Shown: positions 17,234 to 26,758, counted from the first letter of the stretch. The stretch is 64,000 nucleotides of DNA from Puia sp. (GCA_031292515.1 JARLGZ010000066.1:21506-85505); one strand, 5' to 3'. Numbers and translations: made by a program. The notes: a model not told the origin generated them from the sequence alone.

Positions 17234-18013
17234 TCAGTCCGTATTGCAGATACAGTCTATATCGGGGTCTTCATAGTCGAACAGGGTAGGCGATCGTCTG
17301 ATCAAATCCACTAACTCCCGTATCGAGTATCGTTTATTGAACGTTGATCCTATCATTTCCTCCTGTCGTATCCACCACTCCGCTTTTTCCGGATTTTCGG
17401 TGATCAGGCGTTTCATTTTATTCCGACCTTTTAAAAAACAGAGGTCGCAATTTCCCTGATAATGCTCCAGCCGGAGATCGAAGGGCATTGTTTTCCAGAA
17501 ATCCAGCACCATTGGCTTAGTCACCTTCCAGTCTACCATCGGCAGCCAGATCTCCCAACGTTCTTTTTCAGCAATGCCATTTGTTTTCGACCATCTGGCG
17601 GGTTCGTCATAACGAATACCTACCACATTTGTCCAATAGCGAAAACCCAGGTTCAACATGAACCATTTGATCGGCCGTATCTTCAGGTCCTGTGTACAGA
17701 AGCGCGCAACCACATTGGGCAGATACCCTCTTTTTCGGATCAGCGCCTCAAAAGGTTGTCCTTCACGCGATGCAGTCGCATAATCGACCAATCTGTATTT
17801 CTTTTCGGCATCATACTCCAGCCAGTTCACCACGCCGCCCCAGAGTCGGTCACACCTGTCCACAAAATCAAGGGTCTCCCGTTTTTCTTTTCCGGTATTG
17901 GAGAAGCAGACGATCCGCTGGTCTTCCGGCAGCTCCCGTAGAAGCCGATCCGTCATATAAGCGGAAGACCTGCCCCCGCTGAAGCTAATCATATACACCT
18001 CTCCGTCTTTCAT
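17234..18013 (-). CDS. PAPS-reductase/DndC-like PP-loop protein
   Basis: 259 aa of the phosphoadenosine phosphosulfate reductase family as found on phages and conjugative elements. The PP-loop SFSGGRSSAYM (residues 9-19) should bind and pyrophosphorylate ATP. Cysteines in FCTQDLK, GNCDLCFLK and CICNTD could bind an Fe-S cluster or zinc. Such proteins either reduce sulfonucleotides or supply sulfur for nucleic-acid modification. The neighbouring DNA methyltransferases favour a DNA-modification role, which is inference. It begins with MKDGEVYMISFSGG. Confidence 0.8.
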   Translation of the reverse strand: MKDGEVYMISFSGGRSSAYMTDRLLRELPEDQRIVCFSNTGKEKRETLDFVDRCDRLWGGVVNWLEYDAEKKYRLVDYATASREGQPFEALIRKRGYLPNVVARFCTQDLKIRPIKWFMLNLGFRYWTNVVGIRYDEPARWSKTNGIAEKERWEIWLPMVDWKVTKPMVLDFWKTMPFDLRLEHYQGNCDLCFLKGRNKMKRLITENPEKAEWWIRQEEMIGSTFNKRYSIRELVDLIRRSPTLFDYEDPDIDCICNTD

Positions 18014-18091
18014 ATTCCACCTATATTACCTGAGCCCATTCATAAATCAATCGTAGTTTCCCTATGGTCGGTCTTCCCCCCTTCTTCCCTT

Positions 18092-18691
18092 TCACGGCAC
18101 CTGGTCGGTGAGACGGCCCACGAGGATCGAAAAGTCGGTTGTCATTCCATAGCGGTCCCAACGGCGACGGGTGTGCGAAGCTTCTTTCGGAAGCCGTTCC
18201 CCGCTGAGAAGTTCCGCTTTGGGCTCCTCGCCGAATAGCCGGTCGATCCGCTCTCGCACTTCCAGGGGTTTGCCCCCCTCTCTCGGGCTTACCGTCATAA
18301 CGATTTGACCGACCTCTTTGCCGGAGGGCATCAAGGGTTCCCCTTTGGTAAAAAGCAAGACCGGTTCCGCATTCGAGCGGGTATAGTAACCTGTCCCGTT
18401 TATAAAATGCCCGGTTTGGTTCCGCTTCACCCAGACAAAGGCCACTGTCTTATACTGAAAACCCCATTGTAGCCCGAGCGACAGGGCTTGTGTAAACAGC
18501 GGGAATCTTGCCCACATGAACAGCACCCCATCCTCCGCTGTAATTTCCCCGGGGGAGACCCGACGCCAAAGGGATTCATCCGGGTGCCGAGATTGAGCCG
18601 GGTCGTCAACCGCCGTATGTCCATCCACCCGGAGGTTATCCCAGGGCGGATCTGCATAGAGGATTTTGTAGGGAGGAAAGTCTTTATCCAT
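18092..18691 (-). CDS. MT-A70 family adenine methyltransferase
   Basis: 199 aa with the catalytic DPPW motif (YADPPWDN, residues 11-18), followed by VLFMWARFPLFTQAL, FQYKTVAFVWVK and GTGYYTRSNAEPVLLFTKG, all hallmarks of the MT-A70 fold that methylates adenine N6 in DNA or RNA. The order of motifs and the length match bacterial and phage members. It probably protects or modifies the element's DNA. The stop of the broken methyltransferase gene upstream is only 7 bp away, suggesting one operon. Confidence 0.85.
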   Translation of the reverse strand: MDKDFPPYKILYADPPWDNLRVDGHTAVDDPAQSRHPDESLWRRVSPGEITAEDGVLFMWARFPLFTQALSLGLQWGFQYKTVAFVWVKRNQTGHFINGTGYYTRSNAEPVLLFTKGEPLMPSGKEVGQIVMTVSPREGGKPLEVRERIDRLFGEEPKAELLSGERLPKEASHTRRRWDRYGMTTDFSILVGRLTDQVP

Positions 18692-18698
18692 TGTTGAG

Positions 18699-19981
18699 TC
18701 ATTTAAAAAGTCCCAATTCTTTCTTCAGCCTTTTCTCCGCCATACCCGCGATGGCAGGGTCCTTTTCAAAGGCGATGAAGTGGATGCCCAGTTTCCGGGC
18801 CACCAGGCAAGTCGTTCCGCTCCCCGCGAAGGGCTCCAGCACGATCCTTTCCGGCTCGATGGGGCATATCATTTTTAGCAGGTAATGGATCAGCGCGGTC
18901 GGCTTTACCGTTGGGTGGTCGTTTTCATGTCCCCTGTCTTCCGGATCTGCCTTTGCGACATAAAAGAGCCTCGATGCCCCGCCGCTGTCGCCATAACCCG
19001 TCACCGGCATACCCGGTCCATACTGGCCATATACTTTTTTTGTTGCCTTTTTGATGCCTACCGGTTTCCCGCTCGTCAACAATCCGCTCTGTGCGTCGAG
19101 CTCAGCGGCCATCCGTTCGTCGAGGATCATGTTAGCCGGGAATCGTCCCACAACCGTCTTATCGCCGTTCGATACCTGTTTAGCGCCTGTTCCATATGCC
19201 CCCAATCCTTTGGCCTCGTCACTATCATTGCCTCCTTCCCTGGAGCGCTTGTTCAGGTTCTCACCGGTTTTCAAATCATAGGTCCTCTCCTCGTCACCGA
19301 TCCGGCTGCCATCGATATTGAGTCTCCCGGTACCGTATTTCAAGACATTGGCCGCCACTGTTTTTTCTGACAGGGGCTTTCTTGCCAATGTCCAGAACTC
19401 CGTGGCTGGCTTCAACGCGGTTCCCCAGCCTTCCCATTTCTTCGCATCCGCTGTCTGTGGAGCTGTTTTATCCTGTTGGTCCTGGACAACACCGAATTTT
19501 GTCTGCCGTTTTTCTTTATACCGCTCACTGGTATAACGTGCTGCATTGGGTCCCGAGGATGTGCCGATGATATCTCTGCTGGCTCCAGCCTGCTGATCGA
19601 TGGCTTTGCTGATATCGAGACTCTTCGGAAATCCCTGTCCATAATGCCAGCAGATTACATCGCGGATGGTAAATTCCGCATCCTCTATGTTCACGGCCAT
19701 TCGATGCTGTGTCCGCGTTCCACAGGAAACAAGCATATGGGCTCCCGGCTTCAGAACCCGCAACACTTCTTTCCAGACTTCCACGCGCGGAATGTCATAA
19801 TCCCAGGTCTTCCCATGAAGCGAATGCCATAAGGGGGATCGGTCAGACAGGCATCGATACTGTTATCCGGTAGCTCCCGCAGCCCTTCCAGGCAATCACA
19901 AACATGTATCGTATTCAGATTCATCGTGGCCTTTATAAATTCCGGTAATTCAATAACAGGGCTCCGGTTTCCCATTTTCAC
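18699..19981 (-). pseudogene. DNA methyltransferase split by a one-base frameshift
   Basis: Two frames together make one beta-class DNA methyltransferase. The first (19751-19981) contains MNLNTIHVCDCLEGLRELPD and the catalytic TDPPYGIRFMG. The second (18699-19784) continues with VEVWKEVLRVLKPGAHMLV, the target-recognition region and HPTVKP...LEPFAGSGTTC. The join lies at 19807-19814, where the minus strand reads GGAAGACC; one more A (GGAAAGACC) would give FMGK.WDYDIPRVEVWKEV, the usual family sequence. It is either a disrupted gene, a phase-variable gene or a sequencing error. The start may be ATG 19924 rather than GTG 19981. Confidence 0.8.
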
Positions 19982-20835
19982 CTTGCCTTCAACAACACCT
20001 TCGGTTTCACCCTCAGCAGCAGGGTCCGGCCTCCTTGCGGTTCCGCCACTTCCACTACCAGCACCTTGTCCTGCGCGATCGTAAACGGCTCATAGCCGAT
20101 GGCAAAAGTCCGTTGCCGGCGCCCCGGGACGGGGAGAGGCTCCCCGAAAACGGGTAGCAAGTCGATTTGCTGCCGGGTCGTCCGCTTAATCAGCTTGCGG
20201 TCCTCGTAATATAACCGGAAGTGGTCGGGGTCATAACTCAGCTTGGAGCGGTTTGAGAGCGTAAAGACCATCCATTGCAGACTATCTTTGAGATAGATAC
20301 CCTCAAGGGACAGCCGCATTTTTTCGTTGCGCTTCGAAATATGGAGAAAATGCTTTTTCCCGATGATTTCGTTTGCATCCCCGGCCAGGGTTACCCGGTC
20401 TGTTGGAATCCCTGACAGCATCACCAGATTGGTATCGGTCTTAGGGGACGCCTGGTGATCGGGGAAGGCGAGGGGCGAGCCCTTGCCGGCGGGCCAGACA
20501 ACCCGGTAGTTCAACACGCTTGAATCCTCCGAGTAGTGAATCACGAAAGAGTATAGTTTTCCGTCCCAGCCGTATACTGAGAAATTCGTCGGAGGAAAAT
20601 TCCGCCAGTTGGCCTTTAGTTCAATGATATTTTCGACGCCCCTGACCTTTTGGGCCATCAGGGCCTTACTGACGCGGATGCCTGATCGAACCGCTACGGG
20701 GAAAATCAGGTTCGTCATCTTCTCCATCGTCACGGGGATGGAGTGGGAGGGGATGCCCTCCAGGATAAAGTCGGGTTGCTGGGCCTTGACTTCCACATAA
20801 AAGCCGACAAAACATAGCAAAATCAAAAATCTCAT
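19978..20835 (-). CDS. traN: Conjugative transposon protein TraN (DUF4138)
   Basis: 285 aa with a signal peptide (MRFLILLCFVGFYVEVKAQ). The TraN-type sequence includes NLIFPVAVRSGIRVSKALMA and VENIIELKANWRNFPPTNFS, then the C-terminal beta domain (LSNRSKLSYDPDHFRLYYED). TraN is the VirB9-like part of the Bacteroidota mating-pore complex and acts in the periplasm or outer membrane with TraM. The length is as expected. It lies 11 bp after traM, and its stop overlaps the GTG of the methyltransferase frame. Confidence 0.9.
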   Translation of the reverse strand: MRFLILLCFVGFYVEVKAQQPDFILEGIPSHSIPVTMEKMTNLIFPVAVRSGIRVSKALMAQKVRGVENIIELKANWRNFPPTNFSVYGWDGKLYSFVIHYSEDSSVLNYRVVWPAGKGSPLAFPDHQASPKTDTNLVMLSGIPTDRVTLAGDANEIIGKKHFLHISKRNEKMRLSLEGIYLKDSLQWMVFTLSNRSKLSYDPDHFRLYYEDRKLIKRTTRQQIDLLPVFGEPLPVPGRRQRTFAIGYEPFTIAQDKVLVVEVAEPQGGRTLLLRVKPKVLLKAR

Positions 20836-20846
20836 ATAGGTATTTT

Positions 20847-22241
20847 TTAACGTTTATTGATTCGGGTATTTTTCAGCAGCACCTGCTGACCGGCTTTTAC
20901 GCTGACCTTTATCAGCTTCACCTTCCGGCTGACCAGGGTCTTTAGCCCCTGGATGCCCGCCGTCGCCATCTGGGCGCCGAAATTGGGATCGAGACTTGCC
21001 AGGCCCATTCCGTTGATCGCCTGGTCGGCGGTTTCTTTCGAAACGTCCCGGGAGATGGCGCCGGGCACCCACAGGCCTTCCAGGCCATCGAGGTCATAAG
21101 CGGACAAGCCGACGGGAAACACATTGTTGCCGACCCGGATTGAGCTAACGGAAATATTCATTCGCTCCCCGTTCACGGTCACTTTACCCGATACGATATT
21201 GTTCCGGGGAATCTTCACGCCGTTCACCACCGCCTCCTGCAGCAGCCGGAGTTCGCAGATGGCGCCGCTCATCAGGGTGCCGTCCTGGTCGATCACCGCC
21301 CGGATGGTATTGTCCATCGCAGAATCCGGTTCGTCTTCATCTCCCAGGTCCATGAAACCTCCGCTGGCGGGGTCTGCCGCCGTGGATCTGCCGAAAGCCT
21401 GATCCGGTCGGTCATATGCGTCCTTTCCCGGCCCGTTTTCCCCCAGGGTGTGGATAGCAGTGGCTGCTGCCGGCCTTGATACCAGGGCTGTCTCCGCACT
21501 GACTGGCGCACCCGCTGTATCGCCGCGGGATTCTTCCGGATGCTGAATACGGAGGATCTTGTCGAGGATGGTATTGTATTTTTCCATTTCGGGGTCGCGG
21601 GCGCTGGTATCTTTCCCCGTCTTCGGAGCCAGGGCTTTTTCTAAATAGGCGAGGGGGCTCACCCCGGAAAGCCCACCCGGCGGCGGAGCCCCCGTGAAAC
21701 CCTGTGAGCCAGGTCCACCAGCATAACCACCCGGTAGTCCTCCGGGTCCCTTCATGGTATTACCAGGCTGGTTGATTACTTTTTTCAACTGCTCCAGTTT
21801 CTCCAGCACCTTCTCCGCCTGTTTGGAGCCGGGATTTTCTTCCGGAGAAGGGTTGAGATCCTCCTCGGCGTTCGATCCGTGCTTCCTTTCTCCGAACCCA
21901 AACAAATGGGTAGCCGTATCTTTTTTTCCATTCATCCCGGGAATACGGCCTGTGTAATACGGGTCTGTCCGCATCCGGTCCCGGATATGCATGGAATCGA
22001 TATTGGCCTTGTTGTAAAAACCCAATTTGTCGAGGGATTTTGTGCGTGGGTCGAAGTGCGCAGCCGGCAGCGACAAATTCAGACCTTTGGCGTCGGAAGA
22101 ACCGGCAGGATCTTTTTTCTCTCCCTTGCCACCGCCCAGGCCATAAAAGGTGATGCTCATGAAAACGATCATCAGTAATGGCGCGAAGAGGAAGAACTTT
22201 CGCTGCCGGTAAAATTTTTCGTCCCGTTGTTTCGGTATCAT
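20847..22241 (-). CDS. traM: Conjugative transposon protein TraM
   Basis: 464 aa. A short cytosolic N terminus is followed by one transmembrane helix (about 17-35: FFLFAPLLMIVFMSITFYGL), a long Gly/Pro/Ser-rich periplasmic linker and a conserved C-terminal domain (about 300-464, with IRAVIDQDGTLMSGAICELR and NNIVSGKVTVNGERM). This is the VirB10-like architecture of TraM in Bacteroidota T4SS. The gene sits between traL and traN in the standard order. Confidence 0.9.
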   Translation of the reverse strand: MIPKQRDEKFYRQRKFFLFAPLLMIVFMSITFYGLGGGKGEKKDPAGSSDAKGLNLSLPAAHFDPRTKSLDKLGFYNKANIDSMHIRDRMRTDPYYTGRIPGMNGKKDTATHLFGFGERKHGSNAEEDLNPSPEENPGSKQAEKVLEKLEQLKKVINQPGNTMKGPGGLPGGYAGGPGSQGFTGAPPPGGLSGVSPLAYLEKALAPKTGKDTSARDPEMEKYNTILDKILRIQHPEESRGDTAGAPVSAETALVSRPAAATAIHTLGENGPGKDAYDRPDQAFGRSTAADPASGGFMDLGDEDEPDSAMDNTIRAVIDQDGTLMSGAICELRLLQEAVVNGVKIPRNNIVSGKVTVNGERMNISVSSIRVGNNVFPVGLSAYDLDGLEGLWVPGAISRDVSKETADQAINGMGLASLDPNFGAQMATAGIQGLKTLVSRKVKLIKVSVKAGQQVLLKNTRINKR

Positions 22242-22298
22242 GCTGTTACTTTTTGAATTTTAATTTGTATTTGTACTGCTCGGCTTGACAAAAAATGA

Positions 22299-22724
22299 TT
22301 ACGGATTCAATTGATAGAGCTGATGAAGCGTATCCGACAGTCCAGGCCGTACACGTAACAGGCTATCCCACTTTCTCATCAACGAAGTGTCCCGGTGGAT
22401 ACTGTCCATCATCTCGTAAAAAGATCTACCTCTTCCCCGGGGAGCAGGCATGCGCTGGGTTCTCATTACGGGAGAAGGTGACCATGGGATAGAAGAGATG
22501 GATGCCGGATGGGCGATCGCATGCCAGATCAACAGCCCATTCACCAGGGCAAGTATCGAAATGGTGAGAATGATATACACTTTAAAAGCCATCGGTGGGA
22601 TCCTGGCGGATCGCCGCTGTAGCCAGTCACTGATTTTTACCCGCACCATTCTTTCCCGCTCCAAAAAGGTCTTATACCAGTGCGGGAGTTCTTTGGGGGT
22701 TTTCTGCTTTCTCTTAAAAAACAT
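22299..22724 (-). CDS. traL: TraL-position single-pass membrane protein
   Basis: 141 aa with a basic cytosolic N terminus (KRKQKTPKELPHWYKTFLER), one transmembrane helix (about 46-68) and a periplasmic tail. It lies between traK and traM, the traL position in CTnDOT-like modules, and the size fits. Sequence conservation of TraL is low, so the name rests mainly on synteny. Confidence 0.65.
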   Translation of the reverse strand: MFFKRKQKTPKELPHWYKTFLERERMVRVKISDWLQRRSARIPPMAFKVYIILTISILALVNGLLIWHAIAHPASISSIPWSPSPVMRTQRMPAPRGRGRSFYEMMDSIHRDTSLMRKWDSLLRVRPGLSDTLHQLYQLNP

Positions 22725-22757
22725 GACAAAACGATTTAACTTTTAAAAGAATAGTGC

Positions 22758-23408
22758 TTATTGGCCCTGTCGCGACTCTACTTTAACATCTTTGTTTTCC
22801 AGGATCGACCAACGCTCGATCAAAAAACCGTGGGGGTCATTGTCCGATCGGTTGACATCCCGTAGCCAGCCTTCCGTCACCAGGTCGCGGGTGACGGTGC
22901 TGGTAGCCCGGGTAATCGTCTCCGTGGCATAGCAGCGGAAATAAAAAGGGTAATTCGTCAGGTTCAGGGAAATGCTGTCGATCGATACCCGCTGGCTGAT
23001 ATTGGCGCTGACCACGCCACTGTAATAGCCGGATTCCTTTAGGTTGTCATAGATCCTCTTCACGCTGCCGTCAGCCAGGTACATGGCTTTTTTGATATTC
23101 TCATAGATCATTTTCTCGTCAGGGTCGAGCGTAAAGAAATCCTGCATAAAACTTGTGACGTGCGCGCGGGCTTCGACGGGAATATTCGAGGCCCGGTCAC
23201 TGGCGAACGCCTCAAAGGCTTTGCCCGCGGAAAGGATATATACCTTTGCCTCGGACTTCAGGACCATATCGTTTGCCTTGATCACAATGAATACGCCGAA
23301 GCACAGGCTACCCAGGATGGAGACAATGCTCACCATCCTCATTTGTCGAAAAGAAGTCTCGATATTTTTTGCTTTTGGAAACATATCCGTCATTTTTTCA
23401 TAAGTCAT
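22758..23408 (-). CDS. traK: Conjugative transposon protein TraK
   Basis: About 216 aa from the ATG at 23408 (MTYEKMTDMFPKAKNIETSF); a second ATG lies at 23393. The frame extends upstream to 23912 but that part overlaps traJ and is not protein-like. Family features are PKAKNIETSFRQMRMVSIVS, a transmembrane helix (SILGSLCFGVFIVIKA), LSAGKAFEAFASDR and the periplasmic VirB8-like domain, ending SILENKDVKVESRQGQ. It is an inner-membrane component of the mating pore. Confidence 0.88.
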   Translation of the reverse strand: MTYEKMTDMFPKAKNIETSFRQMRMVSIVSILGSLCFGVFIVIKANDMVLKSEAKVYILSAGKAFEAFASDRASNIPVEARAHVTSFMQDFFTLDPDEKMIYENIKKAMYLADGSVKRIYDNLKESGYYSGVVSANISQRVSIDSISLNLTNYPFYFRCYATETITRATSTVTRDLVTEGWLRDVNRSDNDPHGFLIERWSILENKDVKVESRQGQ

Positions 23409-23464
23409 GTAAAGAAACCCGCCGGGGTATTGTCCTTCCTCCCTGGCCGTTGCGGTCCGTGCCA

Positions 23465-24559
23465 TCATAACACCGTTGCTGCCATTGCGGCCGATTTTAT
23501 GCTTGTAGAAGCTACCGTGCCGGCTGATTGAGAGGCCGCATTCGTGACCTTTTGCAAATGGGCGCCGCCTGCCGGGAATACGGTGATGATGTGTTGGGTA
23601 ATGCTGGGCACCGAGCAGTATCCCACCAGCCCCATACAAAGGAAAACCAGGTAGGCAAGGTCTGTAGCACCGAAGGTGGTCTGCCCGCTGGCTTGCAATT
23701 GCTGGATATCGATCTTTAACATCTGAACCTCCACCTGCCCGATGATGGACCCAAAAATGTTGCAGACCGGCAGCCAAAGGAAAATATGGACGTACTTGGC
23801 AAACCAGGCGACAACCAGGTGGTGCAACCCATCGAAGACGCTGAGACCCAGGACAAGCGGCCCGACGATGGCGAGCACCACGAGATAGAAGATCCGGACT
23901 GTATTCACGCAAAGGGAAGCCGCCTCAAAGAGGGTTTCTAAAATCTGGGAGAGTACCAGTTTGAAAGAGTTCTTGATATTGTACTCGGCCTTCGACATCT
24001 CAAACTTCACCCAGTTGCCAAGCCCCGAGAAAACCCCGTTGTCCGTGTTGCCTGTATATTCCGCCCATTTCTCCATGCTGCCATTTCCATCCGGACCTAC
24101 ATAGGCCTGCCATTCCTGCCCCTGCTCCAGCAACTGTTGTTTTTGAGCCAGCAGGTTGGCAATGGCCTGGTTGGAATTTTTCACCAGGGCATTCGTCGCC
24201 GTATTGGTAGGCTCCAGGATATCATTCATGACATCGATCAGGGTGGTATAGAAAACCAGGACCACGCCGATCGCGAAGGGTCTTAGCAAGGGCATGAAAT
24301 CGATGGGTTCGGCCCTGCCCAAATGCCCCCAAATCTTGTTGGAGCAGTAGAGCAAAGCCCCAAAGGCAGCGATTCCCCTGGCCACGCCGGTCAGTTCCCC
24401 GCAAGAGGCCAGCATGGTCTTAAAAACGGTAAACAAGCTCTTCTGGACGGTGGTGATATCGCTGGTAAAAGACGAGGTGGTATCCTGGCAGAAGGCACAG
24501 AAGGGTAAAAGGAGGACTATACCCGCCAGCAGGCTGGCGCAGGCAAATGATTTTTTCAT
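23465..24559 (-). CDS. traJ: Conjugative transposon protein TraJ (VirB6-like)
   Basis: About 364 aa from the ATG at 24559 (MKKSFACASLLAGIVLLLPF), which gives a proper signal sequence; the open frame continues to 24646. Several transmembrane helices (FMPLLRPFAIGVVLVFYTTL, VVLAIVGPLVLGLSVFDGLH, AYLVFLCMGLVGYCSVPSI) and a Gln-rich periplasmic loop are typical of TraJ, the polytopic inner-membrane channel protein. It sits between the traI-like genes and traK in normal order. Confidence 0.88.
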   Translation of the reverse strand: MKKSFACASLLAGIVLLLPFCAFCQDTTSSFTSDITTVQKSLFTVFKTMLASCGELTGVARGIAAFGALLYCSNKIWGHLGRAEPIDFMPLLRPFAIGVVLVFYTTLIDVMNDILEPTNTATNALVKNSNQAIANLLAQKQQLLEQGQEWQAYVGPDGNGSMEKWAEYTGNTDNGVFSGLGNWVKFEMSKAEYNIKNSFKLVLSQILETLFEAASLCVNTVRIFYLVVLAIVGPLVLGLSVFDGLHHLVVAWFAKYVHIFLWLPVCNIFGSIIGQVEVQMLKIDIQQLQASGQTTFGATDLAYLVFLCMGLVGYCSVPSITQHIITVFPAGGAHLQKVTNAASQSAGTVASTSIKSAAMAATVL

Positions 24560-24596
24560 AAAAAAAATTAAAGGAGGATGCGAATCGATCCTCTGG

Positions 24597-25337
24597 TTAT
24601 TGAAGCCCGTATTCGGTTTTAAAAAAATTGATATCGTTTTGTTCAACGCCGCGCTGACCGCCCTGGATCACTCCGTTGTTATTAAACGTTCGCAGGAAGC
24701 TGAGTTTATCGGTCATATCCTTGTCCACCCGGTCGATGGCGGCCAGCCTCTCGGCATCGCTCATGCGCAACTGACCGGCTGTAATCACCATCGTCAACTC
24801 CTCGATGTCCCGGAGGCTGCCGTTGAACAGGTTTGTATACACCGTGCTCAGATAATTCAGTTCGGCGGACGAGAAGTACCCGTTTTTCTGGAAATAACTA
24901 TTGGCGGATTGGTATTCCTTCACTAGGGTAGCCTCGTTGTTGATGATATTGGCGATTTTATAGTAGTTGCTTACCGCCGGCGAGACGGCCAGCAGGGCGT
25001 CCAGAAAGGCTTTGTGCAGGTTGAAATTTCCCTGGCTGATGCTTTTCACGTCCTCATACCCCTTGTAGATGATCGTGTAGGCGTTGTACATATCCGTCAG
25101 AATCTGCTTCATCTGGGCCAGTTTCTCGTAATCCAGGGTCAGTTGGGTGATATCGTCGGCAAGCGACTGGGCGCGTAGGGGAGCGTAACCCGACAATAGG
25201 ATCAGCGCCAGGAGGACGACCGTTCTCCGACAGCCAGTCAGGCGACGGCTACCCGGAACCCTCATCGGATGGTCCGGCGAAACCGTTGATTGAACCGGCA
25301 ACCACCTGCTTTGCTTACTCTGTGGAATGGTTTTCAT
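24597..25337 (-). CDS. traI: TraI/VirB5-like protein, third of three tandem copies (DUF4141-like)
   Basis: 246 aa with a long basic n-region, a hydrophobic signal segment ending in RAQ (about residue 57), then an all-helical body: LTLDYEKLAQMKQILTDMYN, NLHKAFLDALLAVSPAVSNY, MSDAERLAAIDRVDKDMTD, and the terminal FFKTEYGLQ. The same layout occurs in the two genes upstream. VirB5-like secreted proteins form or cap the pilus in T4SS. The start at 25337 is preceded by A-rich sequence. Confidence 0.8.
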   Translation of the reverse strand: MKTIPQSKQSRWLPVQSTVSPDHPMRVPGSRRLTGCRRTVVLLALILLSGYAPLRAQSLADDITQLTLDYEKLAQMKQILTDMYNAYTIIYKGYEDVKSISQGNFNLHKAFLDALLAVSPAVSNYYKIANIINNEATLVKEYQSANSYFQKNGYFSSAELNYLSTVYTNLFNGSLRDIEELTMVITAGQLRMSDAERLAAIDRVDKDMTDKLSFLRTFNNNGVIQGGQRGVEQNDINFFKTEYGLQ

Positions 25338-25371
25338 TTTTTTTATTTTATAGGTGTTCTTGTCGTTACTG

Positions 25372-26016
25372 TCAGGGCAGGCCGTACCAGGTCTTCAGAT
25401 TTCCCAGGTCCGCTTGACCGGATAATCGTTGCTGGCTCAGCAATTCCGTTCGGTTGGTGAAATTCTCCACAAAAGCGTACTGGTCTTTGACACGGGCATC
25501 GAGGGCCTGGATCGAACGCATGCGCTGGTCGTCCGACATGCTGTAGGAGTTCGCCGTCAGCAGCGTGATCAGGGCGCCTACATCGGCTTCGGAGGCCGAG
25601 GTGATATTCGAAAAAACCTTGCCCACATAGGCGAGGTCCCCGGCACTCAGTGATTTACTGTTTGTCCAACTGCTGATCGCGGTGGAAAACTTCTCGATGA
25701 TGACGATCTGGAGCGCAATGATCTCTGCTACTTCCGCCATGCTGGCCACAGCGGGGTTGATCTGTTCGAGCGAGGAGATAAAAGCGCTGTGAATATTGAA
25801 ATCGCCGTTTTTGATGGTTTTTATCTCCTGCCATCCGCTCTCGATTACCTGGTAGCCCTTCTCCAGTTTGCTGATGTACAATTTCATGGCGGCAATTTGC
25901 TCGCCATAGTATTCCAGCATAGAGCTGCTTTGCGAGAAGATATTGCTCAGACCCTGGGCGCGGGCGCCGGCTCCCCCGATCAATAGGACAAATGCTAAAC
26001 CCACCATTTTTTTCAT
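25372..26016 (-). CDS. TraI/VirB5-like protein, second of three tandem copies
   Basis: About 214 aa from the ATG at 26016 (MKKMVGLAFVLLIGGAGARA), giving a clean signal peptide; the frame is open to 26052. The body is helical, with YYGEQIAAMKLYISKLEKGY, NIHSAFISSLEQINPAVASM, MSDDQRMRSIQALDARVKDQ and the end LKTWYGLP. It is paralogous to the flanking genes at 24597 and 26078. Tandem copies suggest a pilus or adhesin with related subunits. Confidence 0.8.
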   Translation of the reverse strand: MKKMVGLAFVLLIGGAGARAQGLSNIFSQSSSMLEYYGEQIAAMKLYISKLEKGYQVIESGWQEIKTIKNGDFNIHSAFISSLEQINPAVASMAEVAEIIALQIVIIEKFSTAISSWTNSKSLSAGDLAYVGKVFSNITSASEADVGALITLLTANSYSMSDDQRMRSIQALDARVKDQYAFVENFTNRTELLSQQRLSGQADLGNLKTWYGLP

Positions 26017-26077
26017 CATTGTAATTTTTAAACGATTCATACTTCCATCCAATCACTGCTCAACAAAGCCCGGTTGC

Positions 26078-26758
26078 TCAGGGAATCCCATACAGCGCTT
26101 TTGTCGCCAGGATATCATTACTATCCTGGGCCCGTTCCAGGCTCAGCATGGTATTTCGTTGGGAAAATGTCTGGAGATCGGAATAGTTCTTGTCGATCCG
26201 GCTTCCTGCCTCATCAATGATCCGGAGCCGGTCGGCATCCGCCATTTGCGTGAGCAGGGCCGTGATGACCAGGTCGATCTGGCTGAGGTTGTTGACGCTT
26301 TGCTGCATGATTCCGTTCAGGACCCGGTACATGCCGGCGACTTCATCGGCCGTAAAGTGGCTGTCTTTTTGAACGGCCGCGTAGGACTGCTGGTAGCCCG
26401 ATACGACCGCCGCTTCTTTGGCGATCAGGTCTTTCACCCGGTCGTAGGCATTGATAGCGTTTTTGATCTCCCACAATTCTTGAAAATAATTGGCGTAGAG
26501 GTCTTTGGTTTGTTGTACCCAGCTGGTGATATCGCCCAGCTCGGATTGCTGCATGGAATTGTCGAGGTCCTTTTCGGTGTTCTGTAGACCGAGTGTTTCC
26601 ACTTCGGCCTTCTGAACCGCCAGGTCCAACGCGACTACCACCTTCTTCGCTGCAGCATTGATGATCGAGATGATGTCCAGGACCTGCGCGTCGGATCTCG
26701 CCGGCGTCATCATCGCCAGCAATACTATCGGTATCGCATATATTAGATTATTTTTCAT
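26078..26758 (-). CDS. TraI/VirB5-like protein, first of three tandem copies
   Basis: 226 aa with a signal peptide (MKNNLIYAIPIVLLAMMTPA). The helical body includes LGDITSWVQQTKDLYANYFQ, the shared MADADRLRIIDEAGSRIDKN and the end TKALYGIP. The family ending (YGLP, YGLQ or YGIP) and the M.D.R/DRL motif are shared with the two downstream genes. It is secreted to the periplasm; a pilus-subunit or VirB5-like role follows from position between traG and traJ. Confidence 0.8.
   Translation of the reverse strand: MKNNLIYAIPIVLLAMMTPARSDAQVLDIISIINAAAKKVVVALDLAVQKAEVETLGLQNTEKDLDNSMQQSELGDITSWVQQTKDLYANYFQELWEIKNAINAYDRVKDLIAKEAAVVSGYQQSYAAVQKDSHFTADEVAGMYRVLNGIMQQSVNNLSQIDLVITALLTQMADADRLRIIDEAGSRIDKNYSDLQTFSQRNTMLSLERAQDSNDILATKALYGIP

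Noticed and set aside
22758..23912. A 384-codon version of TraK
   Set aside because: The extra N-terminal 168 codons overlap traJ on the same strand in another frame and are not TraK-like; the start was placed at 23408.
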